From Margaritifera margaritifera (Eukaryota; Mollusca; Bivalvia; Unionida; Margaritiferidae): DNA of 64,000 nt. The stretch lies in contig JAQPZY010001675.1 in assembly GCA_029931535.1 (NCBI GenBank), positions 3,996,001 through 4,060,000 of the forward strand, given 5' to 3'. Of this stretch, positions 9,806 to 22,230 are shown in pieces (within the stretch, counting starts at the first letter, position 1; each line of letters begins with the position of its first letter). A program made the translations under genes and the position numbers. The notes below the pieces were generated by a model. The model had not been told where the DNA came from. It saw only the letters and a program-made list of their open reading frames with translations, and ran no database searches.

Positions 9806-11700
9806 AGAATGAAATAAGCATAGGGTATGGGCTGTTTGGATATACGTCTCTGTTAATAGCTTTGTTAGATTTTAGTAATATTTGTTGGGAAAATATTTCT
9901 CAAACCGAATAATTACCCAATGTCAAGGAGCAGATGTCATAATGTAGAGTATTCACGAAACTTTATGGTAGCACGGATTAGTTTGATAAAATGGACCCTT
10001 CCTAATTTCTTAACGTAAGACATTCTCGAGATATTCGAATGTATAAGTGTTTAGTACTTTGAGATAGGAATAATTATTTGTGTAAGATGTTCGGGTTGTG
10101 TTTGGTGGTGCATGGCGTAAAGTACCAATGTTTGTCTTAGAAAGGCTTACTGATGAGTGATACAAATGTGAAGCAAGAAAAAACACGACAGTGTGAAATT
10201 AAAGTTTCCTTATGTGTGGTCATTAGGTGATTAGAGGAAAATTATTTGAAGTATTTGCGCTTTTAAAAATCCTTCAGATGACAAAGAATGTTGTCTCGAG
10301 GTCCTTGGAAATAGGGGAAACAATGGATCTCAAGCCAGGTTCACGCAGGTGTTGGTTGATTCATTCGTTAGTGAAACCACTTGCGTGCAACCATATCATT
10401 GGAGAGTCTACACGAGACATAAACTCAAGCATAAGGCACAAGACATACACATATCATTAGAAATCATTTTATAGGTTATAAAAATATCATTGGAGAGGTT
10501 ATTGGATCACATCATTTTCTGACTCAGTCCTCCTGGTTAGCCATTAAAAGGTGTTTTTAGAGCGTGGTCTGCTCCAGAATACACAAAATACCACTACTGT
10601 GAGAATAAACACGACAGATCACTGATATTTTTACAAAACAGTATCGTCACAAAATAATGACCATTTCACATGATCCACTCCATCTACTAAAGAACAGACA
10701 GACATTTCTAAACAATTTGGTATTTTAAAAGAACATTATTTAATGTTCAACTTATTCAGTGAAATTTTAATTAGTTTCGAATTTAAGACGTTCATAAACC
10801 TTTTCCCAAGTTTCAGAGTGCAGGTAGCACTAAGAGCTTAAACAAATGCCTCTGGGTAAATTGAACCTACTGTAGGTTTCAAATGTGTGAAAACCACTTC
10901 CGGAAAACCATTTTACTCACTGCAATTTATTATCTTCTCCCCAGGAAATAAACAAGATTAAACTCTTATGAAAACGTGCATCCTACTTTAAATATCATTT
11001 AAAGCACAAGAAGTAAACACTAACTTACATAAAAGTACTGAATAGTGAGAAAAGAGAGAAAAAACAAAACATTTTTTTTTGCATCGATGTAACACGCCTT
11101 TAACGCTCTTTTGCACCCAGAGATTGCCAGGCACAATTAGTTCTTTGCTTTTGTGTAGAGTTTTACCATCACATCAAAAAGTACATGACAACAAACAAAC
11201 AAACAAACACACACAGACACACACACACACACACACATGGAGCAATATCGCCTGTCTGTTTAAATTGAATAACGTGCTTGCTTTTAAAAGCAAGTACATG
11301 TTACGGAATTACAATTCTATTTCTCTATGTCTCCTCGGATTTCATGTTCTCTGTCAAAATCCTTTGTTTTTTTTATTACATTGTTTTCGTACTCCTTTAC
11401 CTTGTTTATTGTATTGCTTTTCTATCAATTGATTGTGCCTGTTCTTGTCACATCGTTGTCCTACATTTATAATTTTCTGTCCTTTGTATACTTGCCTTTT
11501 TTGAAGTTTCATAACTTCCTTGACGCGCGCACTAAAGCCCGTGGTGTATGGATATCCGATCGACCTGTCACAGACGCACTGTTGTTTTCTATTTTTCGTT
11601 AGAAAATTCGACGAGAATGTGTACGTATGTATCGTTATATTTGAAATTATCTCACATCATTCCGTTTGTATTTCATCTGTTTACTTGTGTAGTATAAATA
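9806..11700. other. no gene seen
   Basis: No convincing coding signal. Open frames of up to 117 codons at 11079-11602 overlap each other, include a (CA)n stretch (11205-11238) and show no family motif. Confidence 0.6.
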
Positions 11701-11705
11701 TGCTC

Positions 11706-11763
<58 letters not shown>
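11706..11763. repeat. (GA)n microsatellite
   Basis: About 28 GA units; the flanking open frames are caused by it. Confidence 0.97.
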
Positions 11764-12699
<936 letters not shown>

Positions 12700-13164
12700 T
12701 TCTAATGGTATAATGGTATAATAAAATCCTTTTACCATCGAGAATGGGATAACATAGGGGAGATAACTTACGAAAGAGCTATTTTGTTTTTCTCGCGGAG
12801 GTAAATTCCCATATAATGATTTCCAAGACCAATCGTCATATTTTTAACCACAAATCACTCTATTAAAAGTTGACTTTGATGAATTAACCAATTAAATATT
12901 TAATCATCAATCAATTCATTCATCAATGAAAGAGATTCAATGTATCGATAGATTGATTGTCAGCGATTATTTGCATATAGGCTAAATGCAGCGAAAGTTT
13001 TCAAAACAGGAATCAGTCGAGACTCAAAAGTTTTACCATATTATTCTGTGGTCATTATATAGAGCTTTGCTTAGTTTTAGAAGGACATTATCGATACAAA
13101 ACTATCTGGCAAGTTTGCAGAGTAGGCCCATTTACAGGGGGCTGGTTTATGGAAGCTTCACAGT

Positions 13165-13318
13165 CAGTAGCGTATTAACGGGGGGCGGACGGGTCGGTTT
13201 CCCCGGGCGCCAGAGATCTTGGGGTGCCAGAACAGCTGATAAAAATTCGGGCATTTTATTCTCACCCTTTGGGCCATCATCCTCGCCCCGGGCGCCATTT
13301 ACCCTTAGTACGCCACTG
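13165..13318. mobile_element. 154-bp hAT-type MITE with 8-bp target duplication
   Basis: The element begins CAGTAGCGTATTAACGG and ends with the reverse complement of CAGTGGCGTACTAAGG, so the termini are inverted repeats with two mismatches in 15. It is flanked on both sides by TTCACAGT (13157-13164 and 13319-13326), an exact 8-bp duplication as made by hAT transposases. Inside, GC-rich words (CCCCGGGCGCC near 13201 and 13284) also form an inverted pair. No coding capacity. A hAT-derived non-autonomous element is the best reading because CAGxGGCG-type ends and 8-bp duplications go together in that superfamily. Confidence 0.85.
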
Positions 13319-13380
13319 TTCACAGTTTATTGGGATATTGTTTATTCCAAATGTAAATTTGTTTTATTGTTGTTTTACTT

Positions 13381-13483
13381 GTATGTATGTATGTATGTAT
13401 GTATGTATGTATGTATGTATGTATGTATGTATGTATGTATGTATGTATGTATGTATGTATGTATGTATGTATGTATGTATGTA
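13381..13483. repeat. (TGTA)n microsatellite
   Basis: About 26 tetranucleotide units, immediately followed by a copy of the CAGCACAATA dispersed repeat (13485-13620). Apparent Met-Tyr-Val-Cys proteins are artefacts of the repeat. Confidence 0.97.
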
Positions 13484-13484
13484 T

Positions 13485-13620
13485 CAGCACAATACTGGCT
13501 ATATGGCGTCGATTGAAAGTTAAGTTCTAAATATCTAATCTTGTAGTTTTTTTTTACGGGCCCTCAGCACAATAGTGACCATATGTAGCCAACTAAATCT
13601 AAAGTTACACTCCTTCAGTT
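13485..13620 (+). repeat. copy of the CAGCACAATA dispersed repeat family
   Basis: The words CAGCACAATACTGGCTATAT, GATTGAAAGTTAAGTTCTAA and then a second CAGCACAATAGTGACCATAT (about 13566) occur here. Related copies are at 18600, 31040 (same strand) and 43860 (opposite strand), each close to a TGTA-type tetranucleotide tract. Confidence 0.6.
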
Positions 13621-13627
13621 TAAAAAG

Positions 13628-14509
13628 TGTTACGGAATCATACCTTTTTATTTTTTTACAATAATTTAATTTACTAATTTATGATCTCTGTTTTTTGTCT
13701 AAACAAAGGTTAGCATATCAGTATACATACGACTACTGCTCGATCAATAAATGATCACATGACTAATTGCGCGCGAAAGGAGCTTTTAGCTGTGTACTTT
13801 GGAAATTAACATTGTAAGGTCACACGCTGGAAATATCACGTGATTTTGTCTCGCGCAGATAACCTAGATTCAGTGTACTTTTGTTTTATTATGAATAACA
13901 ACTTGTTGACTGTTAATTCCAGTATAAAATAGCATTCTTGAGAATTAAATTGTGTTTACTTGAAGTAAATACATTCTAAAGGCTTCTAATGCTGACAGGA
14001 ACTGCGTTGTGGATTTATTTGATTCTGCGCACTAGTGGTGTATAAATAGCAGATAGTCCAGTGATAAGTCATTCTTTACAATTGCTTGAAAGAAGAGAGG
14101 TTATTGAAATTATTCAGTTCAGTGTGAAATTTATTTAATTAGTAATTCATCTGAATTACTATACAGCTCCGTGGAATTATCGGACATTATTCGAAAACTT
14201 GTGAGATTCCAGACTTGCTAGGATTATTTTGGATTTAATCAGAACTTGTCAACGTCAACACAGTACAGGTTATTTTCATTCGGAATACTTCATCCGGATT
14301 ACTCGGATTAACATCAGGAAGTGAACTTTAAAACATTTTAGGACTTTTTAGGATATTCTATACTGTAAGTTATTTTAATTCTTTCACTTTGATTATTTGT
14401 TTAACTATTTTAATTCTTTTAATATTTTAGGAAATTAAAGTTTTGCATTTTAATCTTGAAAGCTTGTTTGTGTCTTTTATTCTGTTACATTACCCCTAGA
14501 GTCGTAACA
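13628..14509 (+). mobile_element. 882-bp solo LTR (Ty3/Gypsy-like) with 4-bp target duplication
   Basis: The segment starts TGTTACG and ends CGTAACA, a perfect 7-bp TG...CA inverted terminal pair, and AAAG flanks it on both sides (13624-13627 and 14510-14513). A TATA box, TATAAATA, is at 14041-14048, and ATTAAA at 14434-14439 could serve for polyadenylation, giving a U3-R-U5 order on the + strand. No second LTR, primer site or coding region follows, so recombination between two LTRs probably left this single copy. The superfamily is inferred from terminus and size only. Confidence 0.65.
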
Positions 14510-14550
14510 AAAGGTACTTGTGGCAACCCTCTTGGGTTAACAAAATAACG

Positions 14551-14574
14551 AACGGCCCTTTTCAGGGCCACCCA
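14551..14574 (+). promoter_or_regulatory. histone-type mRNA 3' stem-loop
   Basis: A perfect 6-bp stem with 4-nt loop, GGCCCTTTTCAGGGCC (14554-14569), is preceded by AAC and followed by ACCCA. This equals the metazoan replication-dependent histone stem-loop consensus, which binds SLBP and replaces the poly(A) tail. No histone coding sequence is visible just upstream: only 40 bp separate it from the solo LTR, and a search by eye of the sequence before the LTR shows none of the histone C-termini. It may be an orphan from a lost or displaced histone gene. Confidence 0.6.
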
Positions 14575-14579
14575 GATCT

Positions 14580-15192
14580 CTAGAAAATTGAGATTCTAAT
14601 CATTTGTCAATTTGTGTTTGTGTATGTTTTGAGTTGGTCTATCTTTACAACTAAAACTTAAAACCCCTTACCCATTCTCTCTTTTGTTTGATAGTATGTT
14701 TGTGTGTAAGGGTATAGTAGTGTGTCTATAAACACTTCCAACCCTCGTGTGATAGTATGTTTTCATGTATGTAAGTATAACGTGTGTGTATAAGTACTCC
14801 TACCCTTTTCGTTAGAGTTTAGGGGTATGTGTTACGATAGTAATAAAAAAGCGGGCAATGGATAGTGTATGTGGTGTGATGGATTGTAATCAAAAAGGGT
14901 TGCTGGATAGTAGGGGTGTATATTGGATTGAGATAAAAAAAAATCGGTTGCTGGATAGTAGGGGTGTGTATTGAATTGTAGATAAAAATTTTAACAATAT
15001 ACGTTCTCTTGTCCCCATAAACTTTCGACCTTTTGTCAGTTTAAACTTTCGACAATTTGTCCCTATAAAACTGTTTAATGCTTGCAAATGGCATTGATCA
15101 AAAGAACTTTCTGCAATATTTTGGAGGTAACTCGGAGTTTTAAATCCCAAAACACCGAGTCATTTTGGTCATAATTGATGTGTTCAGAACAG

Positions 15193-15195
<3 letters not shown>
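14580..15195. other. TGT-rich and duplicated low-complexity sequence, no gene seen
   Basis: Contains the words ATAGTATGTTT (14692, 14752) and a tandem pair of TTGCTGGATAGTAGGGGTGT (about 14899 and 14947, 48 bp apart). The remaining sequence has no coding signal. Confidence 0.6.

Positions 15196-15279
<84 letters not shown>
15196..15279. repeat. (TA)n plus (GA)n microsatellite
   Basis: About 26 TA units followed by about 15 GA units. Confidence 0.96.
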
Positions 15280-15282
<3 letters not shown>

Positions 15283-15412
15283 CATGTATAGCATGTACGC
15301 TGTATCATTGATATACATTGATATACCACGAGATGTATACATTTTTCATTAAAAGGAAACGAGGCTTGCCAAGTTTCCTTGGTTTGGTTTGTCAGCATGT
15401 CAGATTTACCAG

Positions 15413-15415
<3 letters not shown>

Positions 15416-15468
<53 letters not shown>
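15416..15468. repeat. (TC)n microsatellite
   Basis: About 26 TC units, 140 bp from a (GA)n tract in the opposite sense (15249-15279). The pair could form an imperfect inverted structure. Confidence 0.96.
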
Positions 15469-15469
<1 letters not shown>

Positions 15470-15473
<4 letters not shown>

Positions 15474-16780
15474 CATTCATTTAAAAGGACATTATCCTTA
15501 CAATCTCAGTTAGCTGTATGAGAAATGCATGAAAATGCAGAATACCCTACCTATCCTTAATTTAAAAATTAAATATCAGCTGTACCGTTTACTCCAGTTC
15601 TACAAGTGGGATAACGGCGATGCGCCATGTCCTTCTGTGATAATGCATGCGTGTGTTTGTGTTTGTGTTTGCTTATGTACGAATAATTTTAGGAACTAGG
15701 GTCAAATATAAAGTTCATACCCTACCTAGTCAATGAGACAGTGATTGTGAGTGTAAAATGCATATTGGGTAGTTTATATATATCGAGACCCATAACTCTA
15801 TATATTAGATACTTGCATGTATGCAATGTTTTATCGTATTCGTACAATATCCAGCATGTAGTGAGTGTGTGCATAAGGGTTGGTAATCAGTTGTTATACT
15901 CTGAAATACATGCAAGTAACTGATGTTTTATTTCAGAGTCAGTAATAAGATAAACTGCAAATCTATGGGATTAATACAACATACATATATGTTTTTAAAC
16001 AGTTGATCTCTATTGCTTGCTAATAATGTTAAAAAATTGTATATTCATCAAATAAAGAATAAAAAAACATGAGCCCCCAAACCATTTTGGTCGTTTCCAT
16101 AAGAAATCTCACCATTACAGCTACATACATGGTGCCCACAGTGTTTGAGGTTCACCATTAACCTGTTGCTACCCTGGATACACTGATGGATGCCAGTCAT
16201 TGACCCACTTTAACGTTTGTAGGAAAGGTGACTCAGTTGTGCTGTAAATGTGGGAACATTTTCTTGACTTGATATTGACAGTTTTTTCATGTCAGATGTG
16301 CTTATTTGAGAAACAGTTTCGATTGTATGTTATTACACTAAAGGTGAAATATTTTGTTTTTATTTCTGTTAAAGTGCAAACTATATAGACTTTAAAACGT
16401 CTCTATATTCAGTGGCTTTTTGATGTTTGAGGCTGATTGTCAAATCAACTGGAGATATTACTTGAAAACTTACAGATATTACCATGATGCTCGTTCGTAT
16501 AAGACGTCTTTAATACTTGGATCATGATTGTATACTAAGTCAATGCTACAGAATGAGTGCATCTAACGCACCGCCCCCCCCCCCCCCATTTCTAGTAGTA
16601 AACGGTAGCCTACACACCCCACCCGCTATGCTCCGCTCGGTTTTTCCACTCCACCCCCAATTAGCACACTTTTAATTCAGGGATAAAAGTAGAACACATC
16701 ACTACCTCGATATTTACAAAGATCATAAATTATGTTTTTTGATCAACTACTGATAGGTCCATGCCTAGGATAGATACTTA
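15470..16780. other. no gene seen
   Basis: A poly-C run (16573-16587) and AT-rich sequence. Short frames have no domain signals. Confidence 0.55.
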
Positions 16781-17236
16781 TTTACAAATCTTGGAGTAAT
16801 TTTCATTTTTCAATACATGGATGGCCACACTCATCTTGAGGTACATCTTTACTGCCTTTACAGATCTTGGAGTAATTTTCATTTTTCAATACATGGATGG
16901 CCACATTTATCTTGAGGTACATCTTTACTGTCTTTACAGATCTTGGAGTAATTTTCATTTTTCAATACATGGATGGCCACATTTATCTTGAGGTACATCT
17001 TTACTGTCTTTACAGATCTTGGAGTAATTTTCATTTTTCAATACATGGATGGCCACATTTATCTTGAGGTACATCTTTACTGTCTTTAGAGATCTTGGAG
17101 TAATTTTCATTTTTCAATACATGGATGGCCACATTTATCTTGAGGTACATCTTTACTGTCTTTACAGATCTTGGAGTAATTTTCATTTTTCAATACATGG
17201 ATGGCCACACTTATCTTGAGGTACATCTGTACTGTC
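16781..17236. repeat. 76-bp tandem array, six copies, upstream of the gag fossil
   Basis: The unit contains TCTTGGAGTAATTTTCATTT and ATGGATGGCCACA(T/C)TTATC and is repeated at 16781, 16857, 16933, 17009, 17085 and 17161 with very few differences. A short seventh start follows at 17237. It ends 50 bp before the first ATG of the gag remnant. Tandem blocks in untranslated leaders are known for some LTR retrotransposons, so it may belong to the element. Confidence 0.9.
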
Positions 17237-17288
17237 TTTACAAATTTTCTTTTATTCCCGGTATTTGTTGTCAGCTTTTGTTTTCTCC

Positions 17289-18080
17289 ATGAAAATGGCT
17301 GATGTAAACATCTATGAAGAAGATGCTAAGCAGCTCATAAACTCTTTTAATAAGCTAAAGGTTAAACCTAAATCAGACAGTCTTGAAGATCTAGCATCAT
17401 GGTTACATAATTATGCCGATGTTCCTGCTGCTGTAGGGTCCTCTCAAGTGAAAAAAAAAGCAAAACACCCAAAATACGTTAGTAAAGCCTACAAGCATTA
17501 ACTACCAACATTCAAAAGTTTCTTTTTTTCTTGGACATCAAACAAATCGGACACAACCTATGATATGTGAAAGCATAAAGTTAAGTGTCTTATTCGTGAC
17601 AAAGTCACACTACATATACTATTTTACAACCTGTCCATGGATCATTCTGCGGTGAGGCTGAAAAATAGTCTTGTGCTTAGGCATCCATGCCGTCTTGGCT
17701 GATATATGCCATAAGCTGGTCAATGTCTACGCCACTGTTGAACTCAAAGTATCCCTGCTTGTCAAGTTGTATAGTTCATGACAAGCAGATGATGAAGGCG
17801 TTTCGAACTGGTGCTATCGTCTGGAAGATACCTTGGGGGGGGGACTATTGATCAATAAGTAGTTAACCGTTCACAAACAGATAGAATGTTGAAAGCTATG
17901 TTTTTGAACGATCCTTAAAAAGTTTCTGAAAGCTCTCTTTGATAACTGATACTATATCACTATAGGCTTTGATGAATTTCTGGTAGCTCTTAGACAGGAA
18001 AAGTTAATCAGACTTTATAAACATATAATGGTAAAAGTCAATCCAAAGACCGAGGTCAATCCAAAGGTCAAAAAAGGTTC
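17289..18080 (+). pseudogene. Ty3/Gypsy-type gag (capsid) remnant
   Basis: Gag forms the retrotransposon particle. From ATG 17289 (a better Kozak ATG at 17295) 70 codons are open and contain YEEDAKQLINSFNKLKVKPK. After the TAA at 17499-17501, other frames continue the family order: SDTTYDM.KHKVKCLIRDKV; VYATVELKVSLLVKLYSS with QADDEGVSNWCYRLEDTL; TDRMLKAMFLND; and GFDEFLVALRQEK. This is the usual order of the capsid N- and C-lobes in Gypsy gags with a 'WrfEVkcLlrdkV' box. There are about eight stops or shifts. No zinc knuckle, protease or reverse transcriptase was seen downstream. Confidence 0.7.
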
Positions 18081-18084
18081 ATGT

Positions 18085-18500
18085 AATCTATATTTCACAT
18101 TTTGATATCAGAAGTTACATTTTTAGGTTTTAGCTCATGACCACATAGGTTATTTGCATGCTGTGTGCTATCAAACCTAAAGTCTTACAACTTGGTGAAG
18201 GGATGCATCGTGATAAGTAATATACCCTTAAGGGAGAAATAATTCTCTATGGACTATATTTCATGCTTCATTGACTTTGTTCAAGGTGTCTGTTTAAAGT
18301 TCATTTATTGGGTGTTGTGTATGTTCAAATGATGAAACTTGATAATTGGATTCATCTCTATTAGCATTACGCCCTTACAACCAAAGAAAGTCACTGGTAC
18401 CTATATGTTATTCTTTACTAACGTAGGTTAAGTTTTTGTCTTAAGTTCATGACACATCGATTCTTCCATGCTATGTACATCCTAGCCTACTCAGAAGGCC
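18085..18500 (+). repeat. dispersed repeat family with CTTGGTGA(A/C)GGGATGCA
   Basis: The words 'agctcatgaccacatagg', 'gcatgctgtg', 'cttggtgaagggatgcatc', 'tatatttcatgcttcattgac' recur in similar order at 35890-36540 and partly at 47600-47800. The internal words repeat at intervals of about 180 bp. No coding capacity. Function unknown. Confidence 0.65.
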
Positions 18501-18559
18501 CCGTCTGATAGTACAGTTAGAAGTAAGAATAAATGTGTTTTTTAATTAGTATTTATGTA

Positions 18560-18720
18560 CATTTATGTACACATGTATGTATGTGTGTGGTTTAAGGTTA
18601 TGTCAGCACAATACTGGCTATACAATGCCGATTAAAGGTTATAATTCTAAATTTTAAAAAAAGATTCACGGTTAAAATTTGCAGACAAATTTACAAAATA
18701 AAATTTAGTTATAAAAGTGG
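18560..18720 (+). repeat. copy of the CAGCACAATA dispersed repeat family
   Basis: A short ATGTATGTGTG tract is followed by CAGCACAATACTGGCTATAC and GATTAAAGGTTATAATTCTAA, as in the copy at 13485. Confidence 0.6.
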
Positions 18721-18785
18721 CCAACCTTCCGTTGTCATTATCACTTTAGTTTGAATTTGTTTACTGCATGATAATCAATGTTTTA

Positions 18786-19032
18786 CAAGGATTACTGGGG
18801 ACTACAAAACTTCGAGCTATCTAATCACTGATTACAATGATTACTGGGGATTACAAAACTTCGAGCTATCTAATCGTTGATTACAATGGTTACTGGGGAC
18901 TACAAAACTTCGAGCTATCTAATCGTTGATTACAATGGTTCCTGGGGACTACAAAACTTCGAGCTATCTTATCGTTGATTACAATGGTTACTGGGGATTA
19001 CAAAACTTCGAGCTATCTAATCGTTGATTACA
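18786..19032. repeat. 49-bp minisatellite, five copies
   Basis: The unit contains GATTACAATGGTTACTGGGG and CTACAAAACTTCGAGCTATC. GGGG anchors lie at 18797, 18846, 18895, 18944 and 18993, i.e. exactly 49 bp apart. Confidence 0.95.
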
Positions 19033-20715
19033 GTATCATTATTTATAGGATAAGCAGTTCTGGAAAAGAATGGATCCAGTCTAGAAAAGGGCGGATTTAC
19101 GGGCTTGGAAAGCCATGATTGGTTGATGATGGGCGGTACAAATTCAGCAAAAATAGTTTTTGGTGACTCCTTCCATCTTTAACTGAAGTTAAAAAGAGAC
19201 AGCATTCCATTGATGTATTTTTATTTTGTTTTACTGACTTGTTTGAGGAATCTCGATATTGAAATAGTACTTGATTCCATAAGTACCAAATGGGTAAGGC
19301 ATGTTTCAGGAAATTTTGTTTTCAAAATGTGTCGCATCTCATATGGTTTTATTTACACAGAAGCGTGCAAAAGATGTGGATCCATAGCCCGAGATATATT
19401 TTGTTGATTATTATTTAGAAATTTCACAAGTTATTTACTCTTCAATATTGCAGTGCCTTCATAAATTCACCATACGACTGACATAGAACTGTGGATACTA
19501 TGGACAACATCTGCCCCAAAGAAACTATTCAGTGTTTATAATGAAGCCAACTCAAAGTATTAAAACTTGAAACAATAGCATGTATCAAAGGACTATAATT
19601 ATCATTGATGTAATGCTTTATTTTCTCTGATTAATCTTTTGCCTGTCAAAAGTCGGTGTCGGCAGCAATTTTTCTACTATAACTTCTGAGATCAAGAATG
19701 ATAAAATCAGGGGCCCTTGTGACTGAAGATGAGATACTTCCCCAGTGACATTACCTTCTGAAAAAATATCTCTGTTCTTAGAGGGAAGTATTAGATTAAA
19801 TTGTGTGCTTTCAAAATAAAGTAAACGCTATTGTTTCAAATGACATGTTTAACTAATTGCGTATAAACAAAACCTCTTAAAAAGGAGTTATTGGATTTCT
19901 ATAAACCCCTTCCCGTCATAAAATATTGAAATTTTAGGCTAATCTTGATAAGAAAATAATTAGAGAATAGTATTTTTGTAACCTGTTTCAATATATGCTA
20001 CTTCTATGTTAGAAAATAGTTTTTCATGTTTCAGCAAAATCTTTGTTTCAATGGATTTGGTTTCATCCGTGTATATATGCTAACACATTTATTAAGCTCT
20101 CTCCAAGTATCAATCAAATTACAGTATCTTTACACATCTAAAGATTTTATCTCTTTAAAGATTATTAATACAAGTTTAATTATATACGTCTTTTTCAGTG
20201 TCCTTGATTAATTAAAGTCGCCTCCGGTTATAATAAACTGAATGTGCTGATCATGCCTATTCTTTTTAGTCTCTTCCAAAACATTACATATGTCTTTATT
20301 TGGGCCCTAATCATTTATCAATCTGCAATCTTGTATAGTTATGTCCACAATAAATTTATTGATATTGGTGTCACCCTTTATTTTTATTCAATATTATGAT
20401 TAAATAAAATTGTAACTTCTCTAGACTGCGATGAATACGAGTTAGAAAGTCTTGATATTCCCACATAGATCTCACGCTGTCCTTTTATTAGAAATAGGGA
20501 AGGCGAAGGGGCAAAGAGTAATGAAGAATAACATTATCAAAACTGTTAAAAATAATATCTTTATATGAAAGATAATTTGCCCTGCAACCTTTGAGAGCAA
20601 ACATACATTTAAAAATAACCTTTGTTATTTACAGTGAGAACACAATAGTTACAATTAACAGAAGCCTCAATACATACGGATATCACAAAAACAGAAGTCT
20701 CATTATATACTGATA
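19033..20715. other. no gene seen
   Basis: AT-rich sequence with short frames (65 and 61 codons at 19210 and 20026) lacking recognisable domains. Confidence 0.55.
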
Positions 20716-20717
20716 TC

Positions 20718-21250
<533 letters not shown>

Positions 21251-21510
21251 CTGTAATTCCTAAAATAGGTTCCTTACAGACTGATCTTTAGAACCGGAAT
21301 TCTAGAACAGGAATGAAATTGTTTACCATAATCTGTATATACACATGCCTGAAAAATAATGGCCTACCTGACATATGTCACAAAAGTCTAATTGCGAAAT
21401 GCCTATGAAAATGCTGGCCTACCTGACACATGTCACAACTTAAGAGCATGGACAAAAGTTAAGTATGTATTTTCAAATAACCATACAACTTACAATCATA
21501 AACAAACGTT

Positions 21511-21617
21511 ATGTATGTATGTATGTATGTATGTATGTATGTATGTATGTATGTATGTATGTATGTATGTATGTATGTATGTATGTATGTATGTATGTAT
21601 GTATGTATGTATGTATA
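21511..21617. repeat. (TATG)n microsatellite
   Basis: About 26 tetranucleotide units. Just upstream, the sentence CTGACA(T/C)ATGTCACAA occurs twice (about 21369 and 21425) within a 56-bp duplication. Confidence 0.96.
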
Positions 21618-22230
21618 TATATATAATCAACTTCAACAGAATGAAAGTAAATGTAAATCATAATTTGGAGATCTGACTGGTAAGTTTACGAATAAGTACC
21701 CCATGAATCGTATAACACTGATTCGTGGTGTATGCATAATAGTGCAGTAGTAAAGCCCTAGCTCACTGTATTTTATCATGCATGAGTAAAAGTAAGAAAT
21801 TAACTGACTATCCTAAGCAGACGAAAAATAACTGAAAGAGCAAACAACAAAAATGTTCGTGTCATTTTTTTAAAAGTGCAGTGACTAAGATAACTAGAGT
21901 TAATGAACTCAGAGCAATATGCAATTAATCGAAATCATATTGCAAATACAACCCATACAGAAATACAATATAACATAAATGACCAATTATATTTTGCCAT
22001 ACTTTTACTCGAAATTTAGGGAATGTCTTTTTCATATGCAGCATATAGAAATGTAATGAAAAAAGAGATAGGTTATTAAGTGAAATTGAAAAGTTAGAGT
22101 AAAATGATCATATGGAAAACATAGACTCTTTGAATGCAAAAAACATTAAGTATTTGATACGAGGAAGACAAATTTAGAAGGTATTATAATACGTTTTAGT
22201 ATCAAAATGGTTGAAAGAGTAAAATGATGA

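Noticed and set aside
11079..11602. Three overlapping hydrophobic frames as a membrane protein gene
   Set aside because: T-rich sequence in three frames at once, with no start context, splice sites or family words.
12986..13523. 176-codon frame
   Set aside because: It runs through the hAT MITE and the (TGTA)n tract; no domain.
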